From: Arthrobacter citreus
GTDB lineage: Bacteria > Bacillota > Bacilli > Bacillales > Bacillaceae_G
NCBI GenBank assembly: GCA_013200995.1
Contig: CP053688.1
Location: forward strand, 1,240,001-1,304,000
Reading direction: 5' to 3'
Length of the DNA: 64,000 bases
This document shows, one piece after another, positions 1-9,515 of the stretch. Below the pieces are notes generated by a model that had not been told where the DNA came from, did no database searches, and saw only the letters and a list, made by a program, of their open reading frames with translations. Both the position numbers and the translations under genes were made by a program. The stretch's first letter is position 1. Every line of letters starts with the position of its first letter.

Positions 1-837
1 CTCATACGAGAATATGCAAGTGCTTCCAAACCATTTAGGGGGTCCCCTAGAATAAATTCTCCATCCACCTTTAACAGCAACTTTTCCATTCTTCAAACTT
101 GTAAATTGCTCTTGCGCTTCATAACGATTATTAAATTTACCATTGGAACTACTAAAATAAGTATTACTTTGGCGTTATTCAGCATTCGGAACTACTTCTT
201 TTAGATTAATAGGATTAATGACAGAAAGCGCGTGCCATACTTCATTTTCTTTCCCCAATTTAGCCATGGCTTCAATAACCCTGATATGTGCATGAACATA
301 TTGTAATCCGATTTCTCGTCCGAAGTTTGAAGCTTGCTCTGCACGTTTAAAGTTCTTACTCACACCACCAGCATAAGTTGCAGGTTTATTCATTAGACGG
401 ACACCATCTGGATGCTGTAAATGCTCTTTAATAATCTCATAATGATAATTTGCTTCTTCTAATATAAATAATTCTGCAATCATACTGCGCGTCATTGGCT
501 ATAATCGATATTGAATGCCAGTTTTTTGGTCTGATGGATGAATCATCATCTCTGCACTAATTGGATCCTCTAAATAGATAAAACCGGGAATCACTTCAGT
601 TTTTAATATAAATGTTTTAAAGTCCGCTGCGATTCCATTTACTAAATGAGCTATCTCTTCAAACTCTATTTCATCAATCTCTTTTATAACAGCTGCGAAC
701 TGTCTTAATGTTTGGTACGTAAGAGCAACGGTCCAGCTACTTACCATTTATTTTTTTATTGGGCGTTTGCTGGCTGTAGCGTATCATCCCCATCACCATA
801 TGAAGATAAGAATGTATCATGTAAGAAATGATTTTTT
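1..837 (-). pseudogene. Degenerate GH94-type glycoside phosphorylase, C-terminal part
   Basis: Conceptual translation of the minus strand gives a continuous family-like protein only if several lesions are ignored. Read from the right, the pieces are HDTFLSSYGDGDDTLQPANA (about 775-837), then a stop and a one-base shift before MVSSWTVALTYQ (about 747), then IQYRL-stop-PMTRSM near 496-498, then VVPNAE-stop-RQSNTYFSS near 172-174, and KGGWRIYSRGP followed by another shift near position 50. I recall these motifs from the C-terminal catalytic part of GH94-like phosphorylases, of the type acting on beta-1,2-gluco-oligosaccharides; that assignment is from memory. At least three in-frame stops and two shifts make it non-functional. 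The gene runs off the left edge. A GH3 remnant lies just upstream. Confidence 0.75.
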
Positions 838-968
838 ATATAGTTTATTTCTTTACATGTTCTAGTAAGCTAGTTTTTCTTTCAGTAACCTAAATGAATC
901 ACGTTCGGTAAATGAAATTTCTTCATTTAAAAAGCTGAAATCCTTATTTCAAAAAAACCTTTATCTCG

Positions 969-1180
969 TTAAAATTCTAAATTTGAATGATAGTAACGTA
1001 ATTGTTCTTCTTTTATAATAAACGTAACATTCTTGGTTTCACCTTGTTCTAGCCTTACTTTCTGGAAGCCTTTTAATTCTTTTACAGGACGAACAACATC
1101 ACCAAGAAAGATCACGTACGTAAAGTTGTACAGTCTCATTACCTGCAATTTCCCCTGTATTCTTTACATTCAAATTAGTC
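969..1180 (-). pseudogene. Remnant of GH3 beta-glucosidase, C-terminal Fn3-like domain
   Basis: The minus strand reads LNVKNTGEIAGNETVQLYVR, then a frameshift, then VVRPVKELKGFQKVRLEQGE and a stop at 969-971. This is the fibronectin type III-like end domain of GH3 beta-glucosidases (the VQLYVRD and RPVKELKGF motifs). Nothing of the catalytic domains remains between here and the next gene, so most of the gene is deleted. It lies directly upstream of the broken GH94-like gene; paired GH3 and GH94 genes occur in beta-glucan oligosaccharide utilisation loci, so this looks like a decayed locus of that kind. Confidence 0.7.
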
Positions 1181-1200
1181 AGTGATTACTATGAGAAAAT

Positions 1201-1249
1201 AAAAAAAGTAAACAACATGGAACAGTAAGCTCCACGTCATTTACTTTTT
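1201..1249 (-). terminator. Intrinsic terminator of the sugar operon
   Basis: On the minus strand a 16-bp stem (three G-U pairs, no mismatch) with a loop of about 8 nt runs directly into seven T. It lies 40 bases past the stop of the last gene of the Gfo/TIM-barrel/ThuA operon. Confidence 0.85.
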
Positions 1250-1289
1250 AATAAGTCTAATGATTAAATTTTTGGGGAAATTTAATCAT

Positions 1290-2318
1290 TTATAAATAAA
1301 TTCTCTCTTTTTTCTTACCTGAATCATATACAGCACAAATCATTTTCTGAGTCTTCATCGCTTCTTCACCAGTTATATGAATCTCACATTTATTTTCTAA
1401 TGCTTCGTAGAAATTATTAATCTGTTTAACATGGCTTACTCCCCAGTAGCCTTTTGCACCATTTCCGTAGTCAAAAGTTTCATTCGGGTTGTTATCAGCA
1501 ATAAACTCTCTACCATCATTTAAGGTAACAATACCACGGTCAGCGATCATTTTAGCTATGCCATTTTCACAATGAAGTTCGATCGTAACTGGTGCATCAT
1601 AAGAATAATAATTAATTGTATGGAATGCTGTTACTACTCCATTTCTATATTTAATAATGCCTTCAGCACAATCCTCCACTTCAATGATTTCATGCGCTCG
1701 ATTGCTTATCGTAGCGTCTACGTATTCAATTTCATCGTCAACAAACCAACGCATTAAATCCATCGTATGAATCGCCTGGTCGATGACTACACCGCCGCCT
1801 TCTTTTTCCCATGTACCTTTCCAATCACTTTTCAAATAGTACTCATCCGAACGGTCCCAAGTAACTGAAAGTTTTCCAGATTTCACTTTACCTAACGTAT
1901 CATTTTGTAGCATTTCTTTTATTAATACCGATCCTGGATTATACCTATTTTGAAAAATGACACCTAATGCTACTCCATTGTTTTTAGCCGTTTCCACCAT
2001 TTCTTGTGCATCAGAATAATGAATAGACATTGGCTTTTCAGTAAGAACATGTATTTTTCGTTTAGCCGCTTCGATTGCAACAGATGAATGTAAATAATGC
2101 GGTAAACAAATATGAATTACATCTAAATTTTCTTTCTCAAATAGTTCAAGATAATTCGTATAATAAGAGCAATTGAATTGTTCAGCCTTCTCTTTTGCTC
2201 TCTCTTCCTTTTTATCACAAACCGCAACCAATTCTACATTTTCTCTTATAAAAGCAGGTTGGGCGTGCATTAAGAAAATATTTCCACAGCCAATAATCGC
2301 AACTCTTAATTTCCTCAT
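1290..2318 (-). CDS. Gfo/Idh/MocA family NAD(P)-dependent oxidoreductase
   Basis: 342 aa, the usual length for this family. The N-terminus carries the Rossmann nucleotide-binding loop (IIGCGNIFLMHAQP, residues 8-21), and the conserved EKP motif that holds the catalytic lysine is in VLTEKPMS near residue 93; the rest is the alpha/beta domain that binds the sugar or polyol. The enzyme should oxidise or reduce a hydroxyl of a sugar, inositol or amino-sugar derivative in the cytosol; the substrate cannot be read. It is the last gene of a minus-strand operon with a TIM-barrel isomerase/epimerase-like protein 37 bases upstream, a ThuA-like protein, and a second dehydrogenase of the same family at 4873. 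Paired dehydrogenases with such partners suggest a 3-keto-sugar or inositol-like route (inference). Confidence 0.85.
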   Translation of the reverse strand: MRKLRVAIIGCGNIFLMHAQPAFIRENVELVAVCDKKEERAKEKAEQFNCSYYTNYLELFEKENLDVIHICLPHYLHSSVAIEAAKRKIHVLTEKPMSIHYSDAQEMVETAKNNGVALGVIFQNRYNPGSVLIKEMLQNDTLGKVKSGKLSVTWDRSDEYYLKSDWKGTWEKEGGGVVIDQAIHTMDLMRWFVDDEIEYVDATISNRAHEIIEVEDCAEGIIKYRNGVVTAFHTINYYSYDAPVTIELHCENGIAKMIADRGIVTLNDGREFIADNNPNETFDYGNGAKGYWGVSHVKQINNFYEALENKCEIHITGEEAMKTQKMICAVYDSGKKKERIYL

Positions 2319-2355
2319 TTTTACACCAACTTTATTTGGATTGTTTAGCTAACTA

Positions 2356-3324
2356 TTAAGTCCACCACATTTGCGATGGTTCTTCATTTATCAATACAGT
2401 CTGTAAATTCTTAACGGCACGTGTAAATCCTTCTTCAATTGACATGATTGGATCTTCATGCTCTATACTAACGACATAATCATATCCAAAAGTACGAAGT
2501 GCGCTCATCATATCTGACCACTCTTTTAAACTATGGCCACAACCTACAGAACGGAATGTCCACGCTCTAGTTTGAACTTCACCATATGGCTGCATATCGG
2601 TTAAACCATACATATTTACATTATCTTGATCGATATATGTATCCTTCGCATGGAAATGATGGATTGCATTTTCTTTACCAAGTATTTTAATAGCAGCTAC
2701 CGGATCGATACCTTGCCACCAAAGATGGCTAGGATCTAGGTTTGCACCGATTGCATCACATGTTTCATTGCGTAACTTTAATAATGTATAGGGTGTATGA
2801 ACTAAAAATCCTCCATGCAGCTCTAAGCCAATTTTTACTTGATGGTCTTTTGCAAATTTACCCATTTCTTTCCAAAAAGGTATTAGCTTCTCTTCCCATT
2901 GCCAGTTCAGTACATCTCCATATTCATTTGGCCAAGCAGTTACAGGCCAACTCGGGTATTTAGCGCCTTCATGGTCACCACTTGTACCAGAAAAGCAGTT
3001 TACAACTGGAACTTCTAATAGTGATGCCAGTTTAATTGTTTTAGCAAGAACATCATGAGATTCTTTAGCAAATGCTTTATCAGGTGAAATTGGGTTTCCA
3101 TGACAGCTAAACGCACTAATGATTAATCCACGTTTTTCAACTTTTTCAATATATTCTTTTCTAAGTTGCTCACTTTCTAATAAATCATCTAAAGGACAAT
3201 GAGCATTACCAGGGTAACAGCCTGTTCCAATTTCTATAGCCTTTAATCCTGCGTCTGCAACTCTATCAAGCATTTCTTCAAACGATTTTTCTGCAAATAA
3301 TACTGTGAATACGCCTAGTTTCAT
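2356..3324 (-). CDS. Sugar phosphate isomerase/epimerase-like TIM barrel (IolE/xylose isomerase-like)
   Basis: 322 aa, single AP-endonuclease-2-type TIM barrel. Metal-ligand strands typical of the family are visible: LELHGG (near 167), NLDPSHLWWQG (near 190), HFHAKD (near 222) and a final SIEHED (near 290). Members isomerise or epimerise sugars or dehydrate keto-inositol; recently characterised relatives cleave 3-keto-glycosides. It is encoded between a Gfo/Idh/MocA dehydrogenase and a ThuA-like protein, which supports a role on an oxidised sugar intermediate, but the substrate is unknown. The start ATG follows GGAGCG at a normal distance. A second, broken copy of a related barrel lies at 4108-4851. 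Confidence 0.85.
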   Translation of the reverse strand: MKLGVFTVLFAEKSFEEMLDRVADAGLKAIEIGTGCYPGNAHCPLDDLLESEQLRKEYIEKVEKRGLIISAFSCHGNPISPDKAFAKESHDVLAKTIKLASLLEVPVVNCFSGTSGDHEGAKYPSWPVTAWPNEYGDVLNWQWEEKLIPFWKEMGKFAKDHQVKIGLELHGGFLVHTPYTLLKLRNETCDAIGANLDPSHLWWQGIDPVAAIKILGKENAIHHFHAKDTYIDQDNVNMYGLTDMQPYGEVQTRAWTFRSVGCGHSLKEWSDMMSALRTFGYDYVVSIEHEDPIMSIEEGFTRAVKNLQTVLINEEPSQMWWT

Positions 3325-3344
3325 CGTTTTTTCGCTCCAATCTA

Positions 3345-4064
3345 TTAATCTTTTAATGACTCAATTGGCTCATGATGTCCATATGAAGGATAATTTCGCT
3401 TTGATCTGTTTGCCCAACTTACGGCATTAGTAATGATTTTTTGAACCTCTTTTTGATGATATGTTGGGTAAGTTTCATGGCCTGGTCTAAAGTAAAAGAT
3501 TTTTCCGTTTCCTCTTTTAAATGTGCACCCACTTCTAAATACTTCTCCACCTTTAAACCAACTTACAAGTACAAGTTCGTCTGGTGTTGGTATATCAAAA
3601 TGTTCACCATACATTTCTTCTTGATCAATCTCAAAATACTCACCAATTCCCTCTACTATTGGATGGGTTGGATCTACAACCCAAAGTCTCTCGGTTTCCG
3701 CTGCTTCACGCCATTTTAAATCGCAACTAGTGCCCATTAACTTTTTGAAAATCTTAGAAAAATGTCCGGAATGGAGAACAATTAACCCCATGCCTTGCAA
3801 TACTTTTTCATAAATTTTTTGAACAATTTCATCATCTACTTCGTTATGAGCAAGATGCCCCCACCAAATTAATACGTCGGTATTTTCTAACACTTCGTTT
3901 GTTAAACCATGTTCAGGTTGTTCTAATGTAGCCGTTAATGTGTCATAACCTGCTTCTTCTAAAAAACTCGCAATTGTTGAGTGTATACCGTTTGGATAAA
4001 TACTTTTTACAACTGGATTTTTTTGTTCATGTCTATTTTCATTCCAAACCGTTACTTTTACCAT
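3345..4064 (-). CDS. ThuA-like (trehalose utilisation) domain protein
   Basis: About 239 aa in the ThuA fold, a class-I glutamine-amidotransferase-like domain. Characteristic stretches are [25 protein letters not shown] (the strand-turn at the position of the nucleophile elbow, with Ser-Gly-His rather than Cys) and a C-terminal [18 protein letters not shown]. ThuA proteins accompany ThuB-type dehydrogenases in trehalose and other disaccharide catabolism through 3-keto intermediates; their chemistry is poorly defined. The ATG at 4064 follows GGGTGAG; a GTG nine bases upstream is an alternative start. Its neighbours in the same operon are TIM-barrel and Gfo/Idh/MocA enzymes, which matches the known context of the family. 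Confidence 0.82.
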   Translation of the reverse strand: MVKVTVWNENRHEQKNPVVKSIYPNGIHSTIASFLEEAGYDTLTATLEQPEHGLTNEVLENTDVLIWWGHLAHNEVDDEIVQKIYEKVLQGMGLIVLHSGHFSKIFKKLMGTSCDLKWREAAETERLWVVDPTHPIVEGIGEYFEIDQEEMYGEHFDIPTPDELVLVSWFKGGEVFRSGCTFKRGNGKIFYFRPGHETYPTYHQKEVQKIITNAVSWANRSKRNYPSYGHHEPIESLKD

Positions 4065-4107
4065 ATGACTCACCCATCTCGATAAATTTTCTTATTTTAC
4101 TAGCAAC

Positions 4108-4851
4108 TTAAGCTTCAACTAATATTTCCTTTAAGTTATTCAATCCGATTTCAACACTTACCAAATGCGGTTTCGTAAACGCTTCTTGCTCAACAATTAA
4201 CCATTCGACTGCATTTAGCTTTGCCTGTTGTACGATGCCTTTTATATTCATGATTCCATTTCCTATTTCAGTACTTTTCTCTTTGGATTGAGCCATATCC
4301 TTCACATGAATTAATGGCGTTTTTCCTTTATACTTACTCATATATTCAACGGCATCAACTCCTGCAAATTTTAACCAATAAGTATCCAATTCTGCTTTTA
4401 AGAGATTACTGGGAACTGCATTTAACAGAATATCTAGCATTTACTCATTCTCTATAGCAACTAATTCATGAGCGTGATTGTGATAAACTAACGATAGTCC
4501 AGATTCCGAAAGTTTCTTACCAGAATGTTGTAATTGTTCTGCAAATTCCTTCCATTCTTCTAAACTATTATAATTTGCCCATGGACAGACAATATATTTA
4601 TTTCCTAATTCTGTTTCGAAAGCAATTACATCATCAATTTGATGAAGGATCTGATCTGCACTTACATGAGCTCCGGTAGCTTTTAATCCTAACTTATTTA
4701 ATACAGCTTTTATTTCAGATGCACTATTATCATAATATCCAGCTTCAACACCGTCTTATCCCATTTTTGCTACTTTTTCTAATGTACCGAAAAATTCTAA
4801 TTCTGCGTCCTCTTTCACACTCCATAGTTGTAGTGCAATTGGTAGAGTCAT
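4108..4851 (-). pseudogene. Broken second sugar isomerase/epimerase TIM barrel
   Basis: Read from the ATG at 4851, the minus strand encodes MTLPIALQLWSVKEDAELEF and continues as one IolE-like barrel of about 247 codons, but with two in-frame TAA stops: one at 4756-4758 (KMG-stop-DGVEAGYY, where relatives usually have a residue such as Tyr) and one at 4441-4443 (IENE-stop-MLDIL). No frameshift is needed. The rest keeps barrel motifs such as YHNHAHE and LIHVKDM, so the decay is recent. The gene is in the same operon, 21 bases from the dehydrogenase gene at 4873. The C-terminal 110 codons after the second stop could only be made by reinitiation. Confidence 0.88.
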
Positions 4852-4872
4852 TTATTTCATCTCCAATTCTAA

Positions 4873-5949
4873 TTAGTTAAAGAATACTGGTTTCTTTGAT
4901 TTTGAAGATTCATAGATTGCTTCTAAAATTTGAGTTACAACTAATGCTTGCTCAGGTTTAACTACCGGTTCCGTATCATTAATAATACAGTCAATCCATT
5001 GTCTTGCTTCCAGTATTTCAGCAGTATCTGTTGCGCCTTCATAAAAAGCTACGCCACCCGTATGTATATCAACTTTTTTATCATACAGTCTTCCATATGC
5101 TTCTCCATTAATTCGAAGACCATCTTTCATATCAGCTCCACCTTCAGTTCCACAAAGCGTTGCTTGGGCTTCTCCAACTTCAAGTGTATTTAAAGCCCAG
5201 CTAGATTCTAGGAAAACGGTTGCACCATTCTCCATCGTAATAAATCCAAAAGCAGAGTCTTCCACTTTAAACTCCTTTGGATCCCATGGTCCGAATGCAT
5301 TTGCAGCATTTTCATTTTGCGATAATTCATGGTAAACGTTTCCAACAACAAATTTAGGTTTATAATTATCCATTAACCACAACGTTAAATCTAATGCATG
5401 TGTACCAATATCAATTAAAGGACCTCCACCTTGTTCATCTTCATTTAAAAATACTCCCCAAGTTGGAACCGCTCTTCTTCTTATTGCGTGTGCTTTCGCA
5501 AAATATATTTCACCTAATTCATTATTTTGGCAAACTTGACTTAAATACTGTGAATCACTTCGAAAACGATTTTGATATCCAATCGTTAATTTTTTACCAG
5601 TGCGTTTTGAAGCTTCTACCATTGCCTTTGCTTCTGCAGAGGTTTTTGCCATCGGCTTTTCACACATGACATGTTTATCTGCTTCTAAAGAATCAATTGT
5701 AATAAAAGAATGAGATTTATTAGGTGTACAAACGTGAATGACATCAATCGATTGATCTTTTAATAATTCCTTATAATCTGTATATGTGTTAGCTTCTTCA
5801 GAACCAAATTGATTCTTCGCTTTAATAGCGCGTTCTTCAATAATGTCACAAAAAGCTACCATTTCTACATTATCTAATGCTGCTAAACTTGGCATATGTT
5901 TACCATTTGCAATTCCACCACAACCGATAATTCCAACTTTTAATTTCAT
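4873..5949 (-). CDS. Gfo/Idh/MocA family NAD(P)-dependent oxidoreductase
   Basis: 358 aa. The Rossmann loop is VGIIGCGGIANGKHMP (residues 5-20); VMCEKPMAKT near residue 95 holds the catalytic EKP lysine; GGGPLIDIGTHALDLTLWLM near 174-193 carries the conserved D-x-G-x-H of the substrate domain. It is the first enzyme gene downstream of the AraC-type regulator, starts at an ATG after GGAGGTTTTCATA, and is followed by the broken TIM barrel, ThuA, an intact TIM barrel and a second Gfo/Idh/MocA gene. The two dehydrogenases differ in length and sequence and so are probably not redundant; one may make the keto-sugar and the other reduce the product (inference). Confidence 0.86.
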   Translation of the reverse strand: MKLKVGIIGCGGIANGKHMPSLAALDNVEMVAFCDIIEERAIKAKNQFGSEEANTYTDYKELLKDQSIDVIHVCTPNKSHSFITIDSLEADKHVMCEKPMAKTSAEAKAMVEASKRTGKKLTIGYQNRFRSDSQYLSQVCQNNELGEIYFAKAHAIRRRAVPTWGVFLNEDEQGGGPLIDIGTHALDLTLWLMDNYKPKFVVGNVYHELSQNENAANAFGPWDPKEFKVEDSAFGFITMENGATVFLESSWALNTLEVGEAQATLCGTEGGADMKDGLRINGEAYGRLYDKKVDIHTGGVAFYEGATDTAEILEARQWIDCIINDTEPVVKPEQALVVTQILEAIYESSKSKKPVFFN

Positions 5950-6025
5950 TATGAAAACCTCCAGAAATGTTATTTACATTTCCAGTTTATAGAAAAATTT
6001 CGTTCGAATCTTCCATACTCCTTGC

Positions 6026-6889
6026 CTAAAACTTCTCAAATATTGTCTTTTTTTTATATTGAGTCGGAGATAAACCAACCTCATTTTTAAATAATCTGTT
6101 AAATGTTTTCACATTCATGAAACCAACATTATACGCAATTTCAGTGATTGGCAGATCTTCATTAAATAAATACCACTGAGCTTTCGTAATTCTATATTGA
6201 TTAACAAAATGACAAAAAGTCGAACCTGTGTATTTTTTAAAAAACTTAGCAAAATACGTATTCGTAAACCCAATATAATTTGCAATATCGTTTAGTGTAA
6301 TGTCATTCATATAATTTTCTTCTATATAATGAAATATTTTTTCTAATTTTAATAAACTAGCTTTCTTATTAGGATAGTTCAACTTATTATTTTCAGTATG
6401 AGGAAGTTCGCGATAGATTAGTAGTAAAATATCATAAAGTCTAGCTCTAATTGCTAATTCATAACCTTCATTTTTAGTGATAAATTCACTCTCAAGTTCA
6501 CTAAGATATGTAATCATTTTCTGTTTAACTTCTTCATTCCAAAGTACACTAGATTTTTGAATGCAATTAAACAGTTCAATTAATTCTAAATTATGTTTCT
6601 TTAAAAACTGTACATCTTCGAAAATTGTAAAATCAAATTGCACGACTAATCTCATACTATTTGGTGAAGATAAAAAATAATGAATGTCGCCACTATTAAT
6701 AATGTAAAATTCTCCTTCTTCTAAATGAAGCAACTCATCATTTACACCAATTTTTAAAATACCTTTTTGAACATAAATAATTTCTACCTCTTTATGCCAA
6801 TGATGACTGACTAAAGTAGCTCCGTCATTTGAAAATAAACAAAAAGGAAAATTCCGATCTAAACGTCGGATTTCAAGAGTAGCCCCCAT
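6026..6889 (-). CDS. AraC-family transcriptional regulator with cupin sensor domain
   Basis: 287 aa. The N-terminal half is a cupin-type ligand-binding domain (HHWHKEVEIIYVQKG around 30-44, then EGEFYIINSGDIHYF). The C-terminal hundred residues hold two helix-turn-helix units ending in ITEIAYNVGFMNVKTFNRLF and a typical AraC close, GLSPTQYKKK. It precedes the sugar operon on the same strand with a 76-base gap, so it is the likely local activator and sugar sensor. The ATG follows GGGGGAATAG. No operator could be assigned by eye. Confidence 0.88.
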   Translation of the reverse strand: MGATLEIRRLDRNFPFCLFSNDGATLVSHHWHKEVEIIYVQKGILKIGVNDELLHLEEGEFYIINSGDIHYFLSSPNSMRLVVQFDFTIFEDVQFLKKHNLELIELFNCIQKSSVLWNEEVKQKMITYLSELESEFITKNEGYELAIRARLYDILLLIYRELPHTENNKLNYPNKKASLLKLEKIFHYIEENYMNDITLNDIANYIGFTNTYFAKFFKKYTGSTFCHFVNQYRITKAQWYLFNEDLPITEIAYNVGFMNVKTFNRLFKNEVGLSPTQYKKKTIFEKF

Positions 6890-7006
6890 ATCTATTCCCC
6901 CAATACAACTAATAGTTCATTTGTACTTTATTTTACATTAACACTAATTTAAATTTTTTTCCTAGATTTAACATCTTCATGCATTCAATTCATATTGCTA
7001 TCGGCC

Positions 7007-7049
7007 AAAAAATAAAAGATGTTTATACTATTCTATTAGTACAAACATC
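7007..7049 (-). terminator. Intrinsic terminator
   Basis: Minus strand: stem GATGTTTGTACTA / TAGTATAAACATC with a 6-nt loop, followed by a T-rich run interrupted by one A. It closes the DUF1992 gene at 7078. Confidence 0.8.
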
Positions 7050-7077
7050 AAACATAATCGTTCATATTTTCACAATC

Positions 7078-7452
7078 TTAATTCCAAAAAATCAATTGTT
7101 TCTCTATATTATCCTTATTAATATAATTTTTTTGCATTGAAAAAGGACAGCCTAAGTTATATTTTTTAATATCATCATTTACTTCTGAGATCATTTTTGT
7201 GACTTCTTTACTTTTAGAATCTGTTTTTAACTTTTCTAAAATAGATTGTAGCTTCTGATAAATTTTCTTCTGCTGGTCTACCCAATCAGGTTTATAGCCC
7301 GACTTCTTAATGACTGTTGTTAATAAATCATCTTTTAGTAGCTCTTTAGGTAACGGCTTACCTAATCCAGGCAAATCTTCAAACCCACCTTCTTCTTCAT
7401 GACGTTTAACAATTTCGCTTAACCAATCTACATATTTTCCATTATTCGTCAT
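7078..7452 (-). CDS. DUF1992 (DnaJ homologue subfamily C28-like) protein
   Basis: 124 aa. The N-terminus holds the signature of the DUF1992 domain: I-x-R/K-H-E-E-x-G-x-F-x-D-L-P-G-x-G-K-P-L (EEGGFEDLPGLGKPLP, residues 20-35), followed by a helical region with YKPDWV. No J-domain HPD motif is present despite the name of the family. Function is unknown; such proteins are small, soluble and widespread in Bacillus. It has its own terminator, so it is probably monocistronic. Confidence 0.85.
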   Translation of the reverse strand: MTNNGKYVDWLSEIVKRHEEEGGFEDLPGLGKPLPKELLKDDLLTTVIKKSGYKPDWVDQQKKIYQKLQSILEKLKTDSKSKEVTKMISEVNDDIKKYNLGCPFSMQKNYINKDNIEKQLIFWN

Positions 7453-7605
7453 ATTTTTGCCACCTTTTTAGTTTGTCCTACACTACTTAATTCGTTATTT
7501 TTCAACTATTTCCTTTCTTTATCTTATGCATTGGAATGATTTATGTAAGAGTGTAACTTTAACTAAATTGTGAACATTTTTTAAATGATTTGTTCACTAT
7601 GGATA

Positions 7606-7645
7606 TAGAAAATAAACCTCGACCATATTATGGAAGAGGTTTATT
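7606..7645 (-). terminator. Intrinsic terminator
   Basis: A 10-bp stem AATAAACCTC / GAGGTTTATT with a run of T on the minus strand, 25 bases past the stop of the membrane protein gene at 7670. Confidence 0.8.
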
Positions 7646-7669
7646 TGAATTCGCTTATATGTAATGCGC

Positions 7670-8146
7670 TTAAATACTTAAGCTACCAAAAATCATAAGT
7701 GCGAAAATGAAATATGGAAAGAGTATTAAAAACCATATAAAAGGCTTTTTCCACCTATCGAACTTATCATAGAATCCTATAGTGATTAATAAGACAACTC
7801 CAAGTGGAATTAATAAGAAGCTGTATGTACCAGTGTAAGGAAATTTCTGTAATATAAAAGATAAAAACAACAGTCCTATACAGCTAATAAGCTTAAAGTT
7901 TGTACTTTTATTGATTATCACTCTTGTAATAATACAAGTAATCAGTAAGATCGCAACAAAATAGCCTAATAAATACATTGTAAAGTAAAAAGATCCTGAT
8001 AATTCTCCGCCAGCCCCGGTACCATCTGCGTCAGTAGACATCCCAAATAAAAAAAACAACATTGGAAAGATAATGGGACTTGTAACTAGAATTGTAAAAC
8101 CAATTGCAGCAGACACTTTCTTTAATAATACTTTCAAAATGAACAC
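7670..8146 (-). CDS. Small integral membrane protein of unknown function
   Basis: 158 aa with about five hydrophobic segments: roughly residues 12-33, 50-72, 83-100, 106-124 and 133-155. A Gly-rich, acidic loop (MSTDADGTGAGGELSG, residues 37-52) separates the first two segments. I do not recognise a family. It stands alone with its own terminator downstream and is preceded by a weak AGGAGTG-type ribosome site. Confidence 0.65.
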   Translation of the reverse strand: MFILKVLLKKVSAAIGFTILVTSPIIFPMLFFLFGMSTDADGTGAGGELSGSFYFTMYLLGYFVAILLITCIITRVIINKSTNFKLISCIGLLFLSFILQKFPYTGTYSFLLIPLGVVLLITIGFYDKFDRWKKPFIWFLILFPYFIFALMIFGSLSI

Positions 8147-8337
8147 TCCTAATTTAATTCTCTAGTTTTATCTTACGAGAAGGAACTAGAAAAATATATA
8201 GGAGAAAATGGTTGAATATCTGATATTATTAATTGTTTTCTAGGTATAGTTAAACCTTTATCCTTATGTAAAAATTATACTACTGGGAATACTCAATTCT
8301 CATTTATGTATGAAACCCTCTGTTAGAGATAAATTCT

Positions 8338-8400
8338 TCAATTAAATTCCATTATTTCTCCTTCAAATTCACCACATTTTGAACAAATGCATTCAGTCAT
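8338..8400 (-). CDS. Possible 20-residue zinc-ribbon-like small ORF
   Basis: It begins inside the last codons of the DUF2750 gene (ATGA-type overlap) and encodes MTECICSKCGEFEGEIMEFN. The C-x-C-x2-C cluster resembles a zinc-knuckle half. It has no clear ribosome site of its own beyond translational coupling, and could instead be the remaining head of a lost larger gene. Confidence 0.25.
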   Translation of the reverse strand: MTECICSKCGEFEGEIMEFN

Positions 8401-9186
8401 CATCAAGTTTAAATTGTATTTGTTCAAGCAACTCCTCAGGCGTCCAGTCATTCCCTACTAAACTTTCCCCACTTAAATTGGCTGCAATATATAATCCATC
8501 TTTATCAAGACGAGGTAACCAAACTTTTTTGAACGTTTCTAAAGACATCTCTAGAACTTGATAATCATGATATACGGGTACACTTTTAATAACATTCTCA
8601 GTTCTTAATTTTGACGACCAAAACGGCATTGATTCTTGTCTGTCACTTGTAGTGGTAGGAATGCCTTCATTATTTTTAATCGTCCATACTTTTTGCTGTT
8701 CAATTATCTCGTTTATGAAGTCATGACCATAAAACTCATCTACTAATTTTATACTACCGCTCTCAGCTTCAACTTCTGCCATTTCAACATCAAAGTTATG
8801 ATCTTTAAGCCATTGTAGATAGTGAATAATTTCGTGAGCCATACAATTTAGAATTGCATATATAGTATTCTCTTCTCCAATTTCAAAACTAGTTCTTCAT
8901 AGTCTCCTGTTGCAACTCTAATAAATGGTTCTTCATTTTTATCATACGGTCCAAAAAAAGTTGCACTAACCATTTCTTTATCAATTGCTTTTATTTGATA
9001 AGCTTTTTTCAGATAAACAACAACTCTAATTGGAAATTTCAATTTTAAACGTAGCCACGCAGCAAAATCTAAACAAGATTGTCTAACACTTGGTTCTACG
9101 CCTTTTTCGCATCTAACTCTTAAACCTGTACGCAGGGATTGTATATTTTTCATAGTATCCTTACTCTTTTTATTTTCTTGGTACAT
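8393..9186 (-). pseudogene. HExxH zincin-like domain joined to DUF2750, split by one frameshift
   Basis: Two minus-strand reading frames (8848-9186 and 8393-8842) read as one protein if one base is changed in the T-run at about 8885-8888: after GDYEELV the second frame continues EIGEENTIYAILNCMAHEII without a break. The first part (SLRTGLRVRCEKGVEPSVRQ onward) is a Bacillus family I recall that ends in AHEIIHYLQW, a zinc-metallopeptidase HExxH motif. The second part, from FINEIIEQQKVWTIKNN to the C-terminus, matches the DUF2750 pattern (PFWSS, then SLETFKKVWLPRLDKDGLYI). A sequencing error would give the same picture; with the shift real, the zincin is cut just before its active site. Confidence 0.7.
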
Positions 9187-9515
9187 TCGTTAATGTATTA
9201 CCTTAAACCTTCTTCTACTGTGACGAACGAAAAAAGAAGATTCATCATGTATTTATTTTACAACAAACGCAGGCATTAGCTGTACATCATGATCATCTAT
9301 AAAGTCGCGCATTTTTTTAAAAGTAAATGGCAGTTGAAGTGCATAAGTGATTGTTATAATAAGTGAAGCTGAATGTGATACCTGTTAAGATAAAAAGTAA
9401 AATATTGAAGGAATAGCGCTTCCATTATTAGAATTATAAAGTAAATAATAGTAGAAAGATTGTATCTATCTAACACAATTGAAAGCTTAATATAAAAAAA
9501 GAAGGTGATTCTAAA

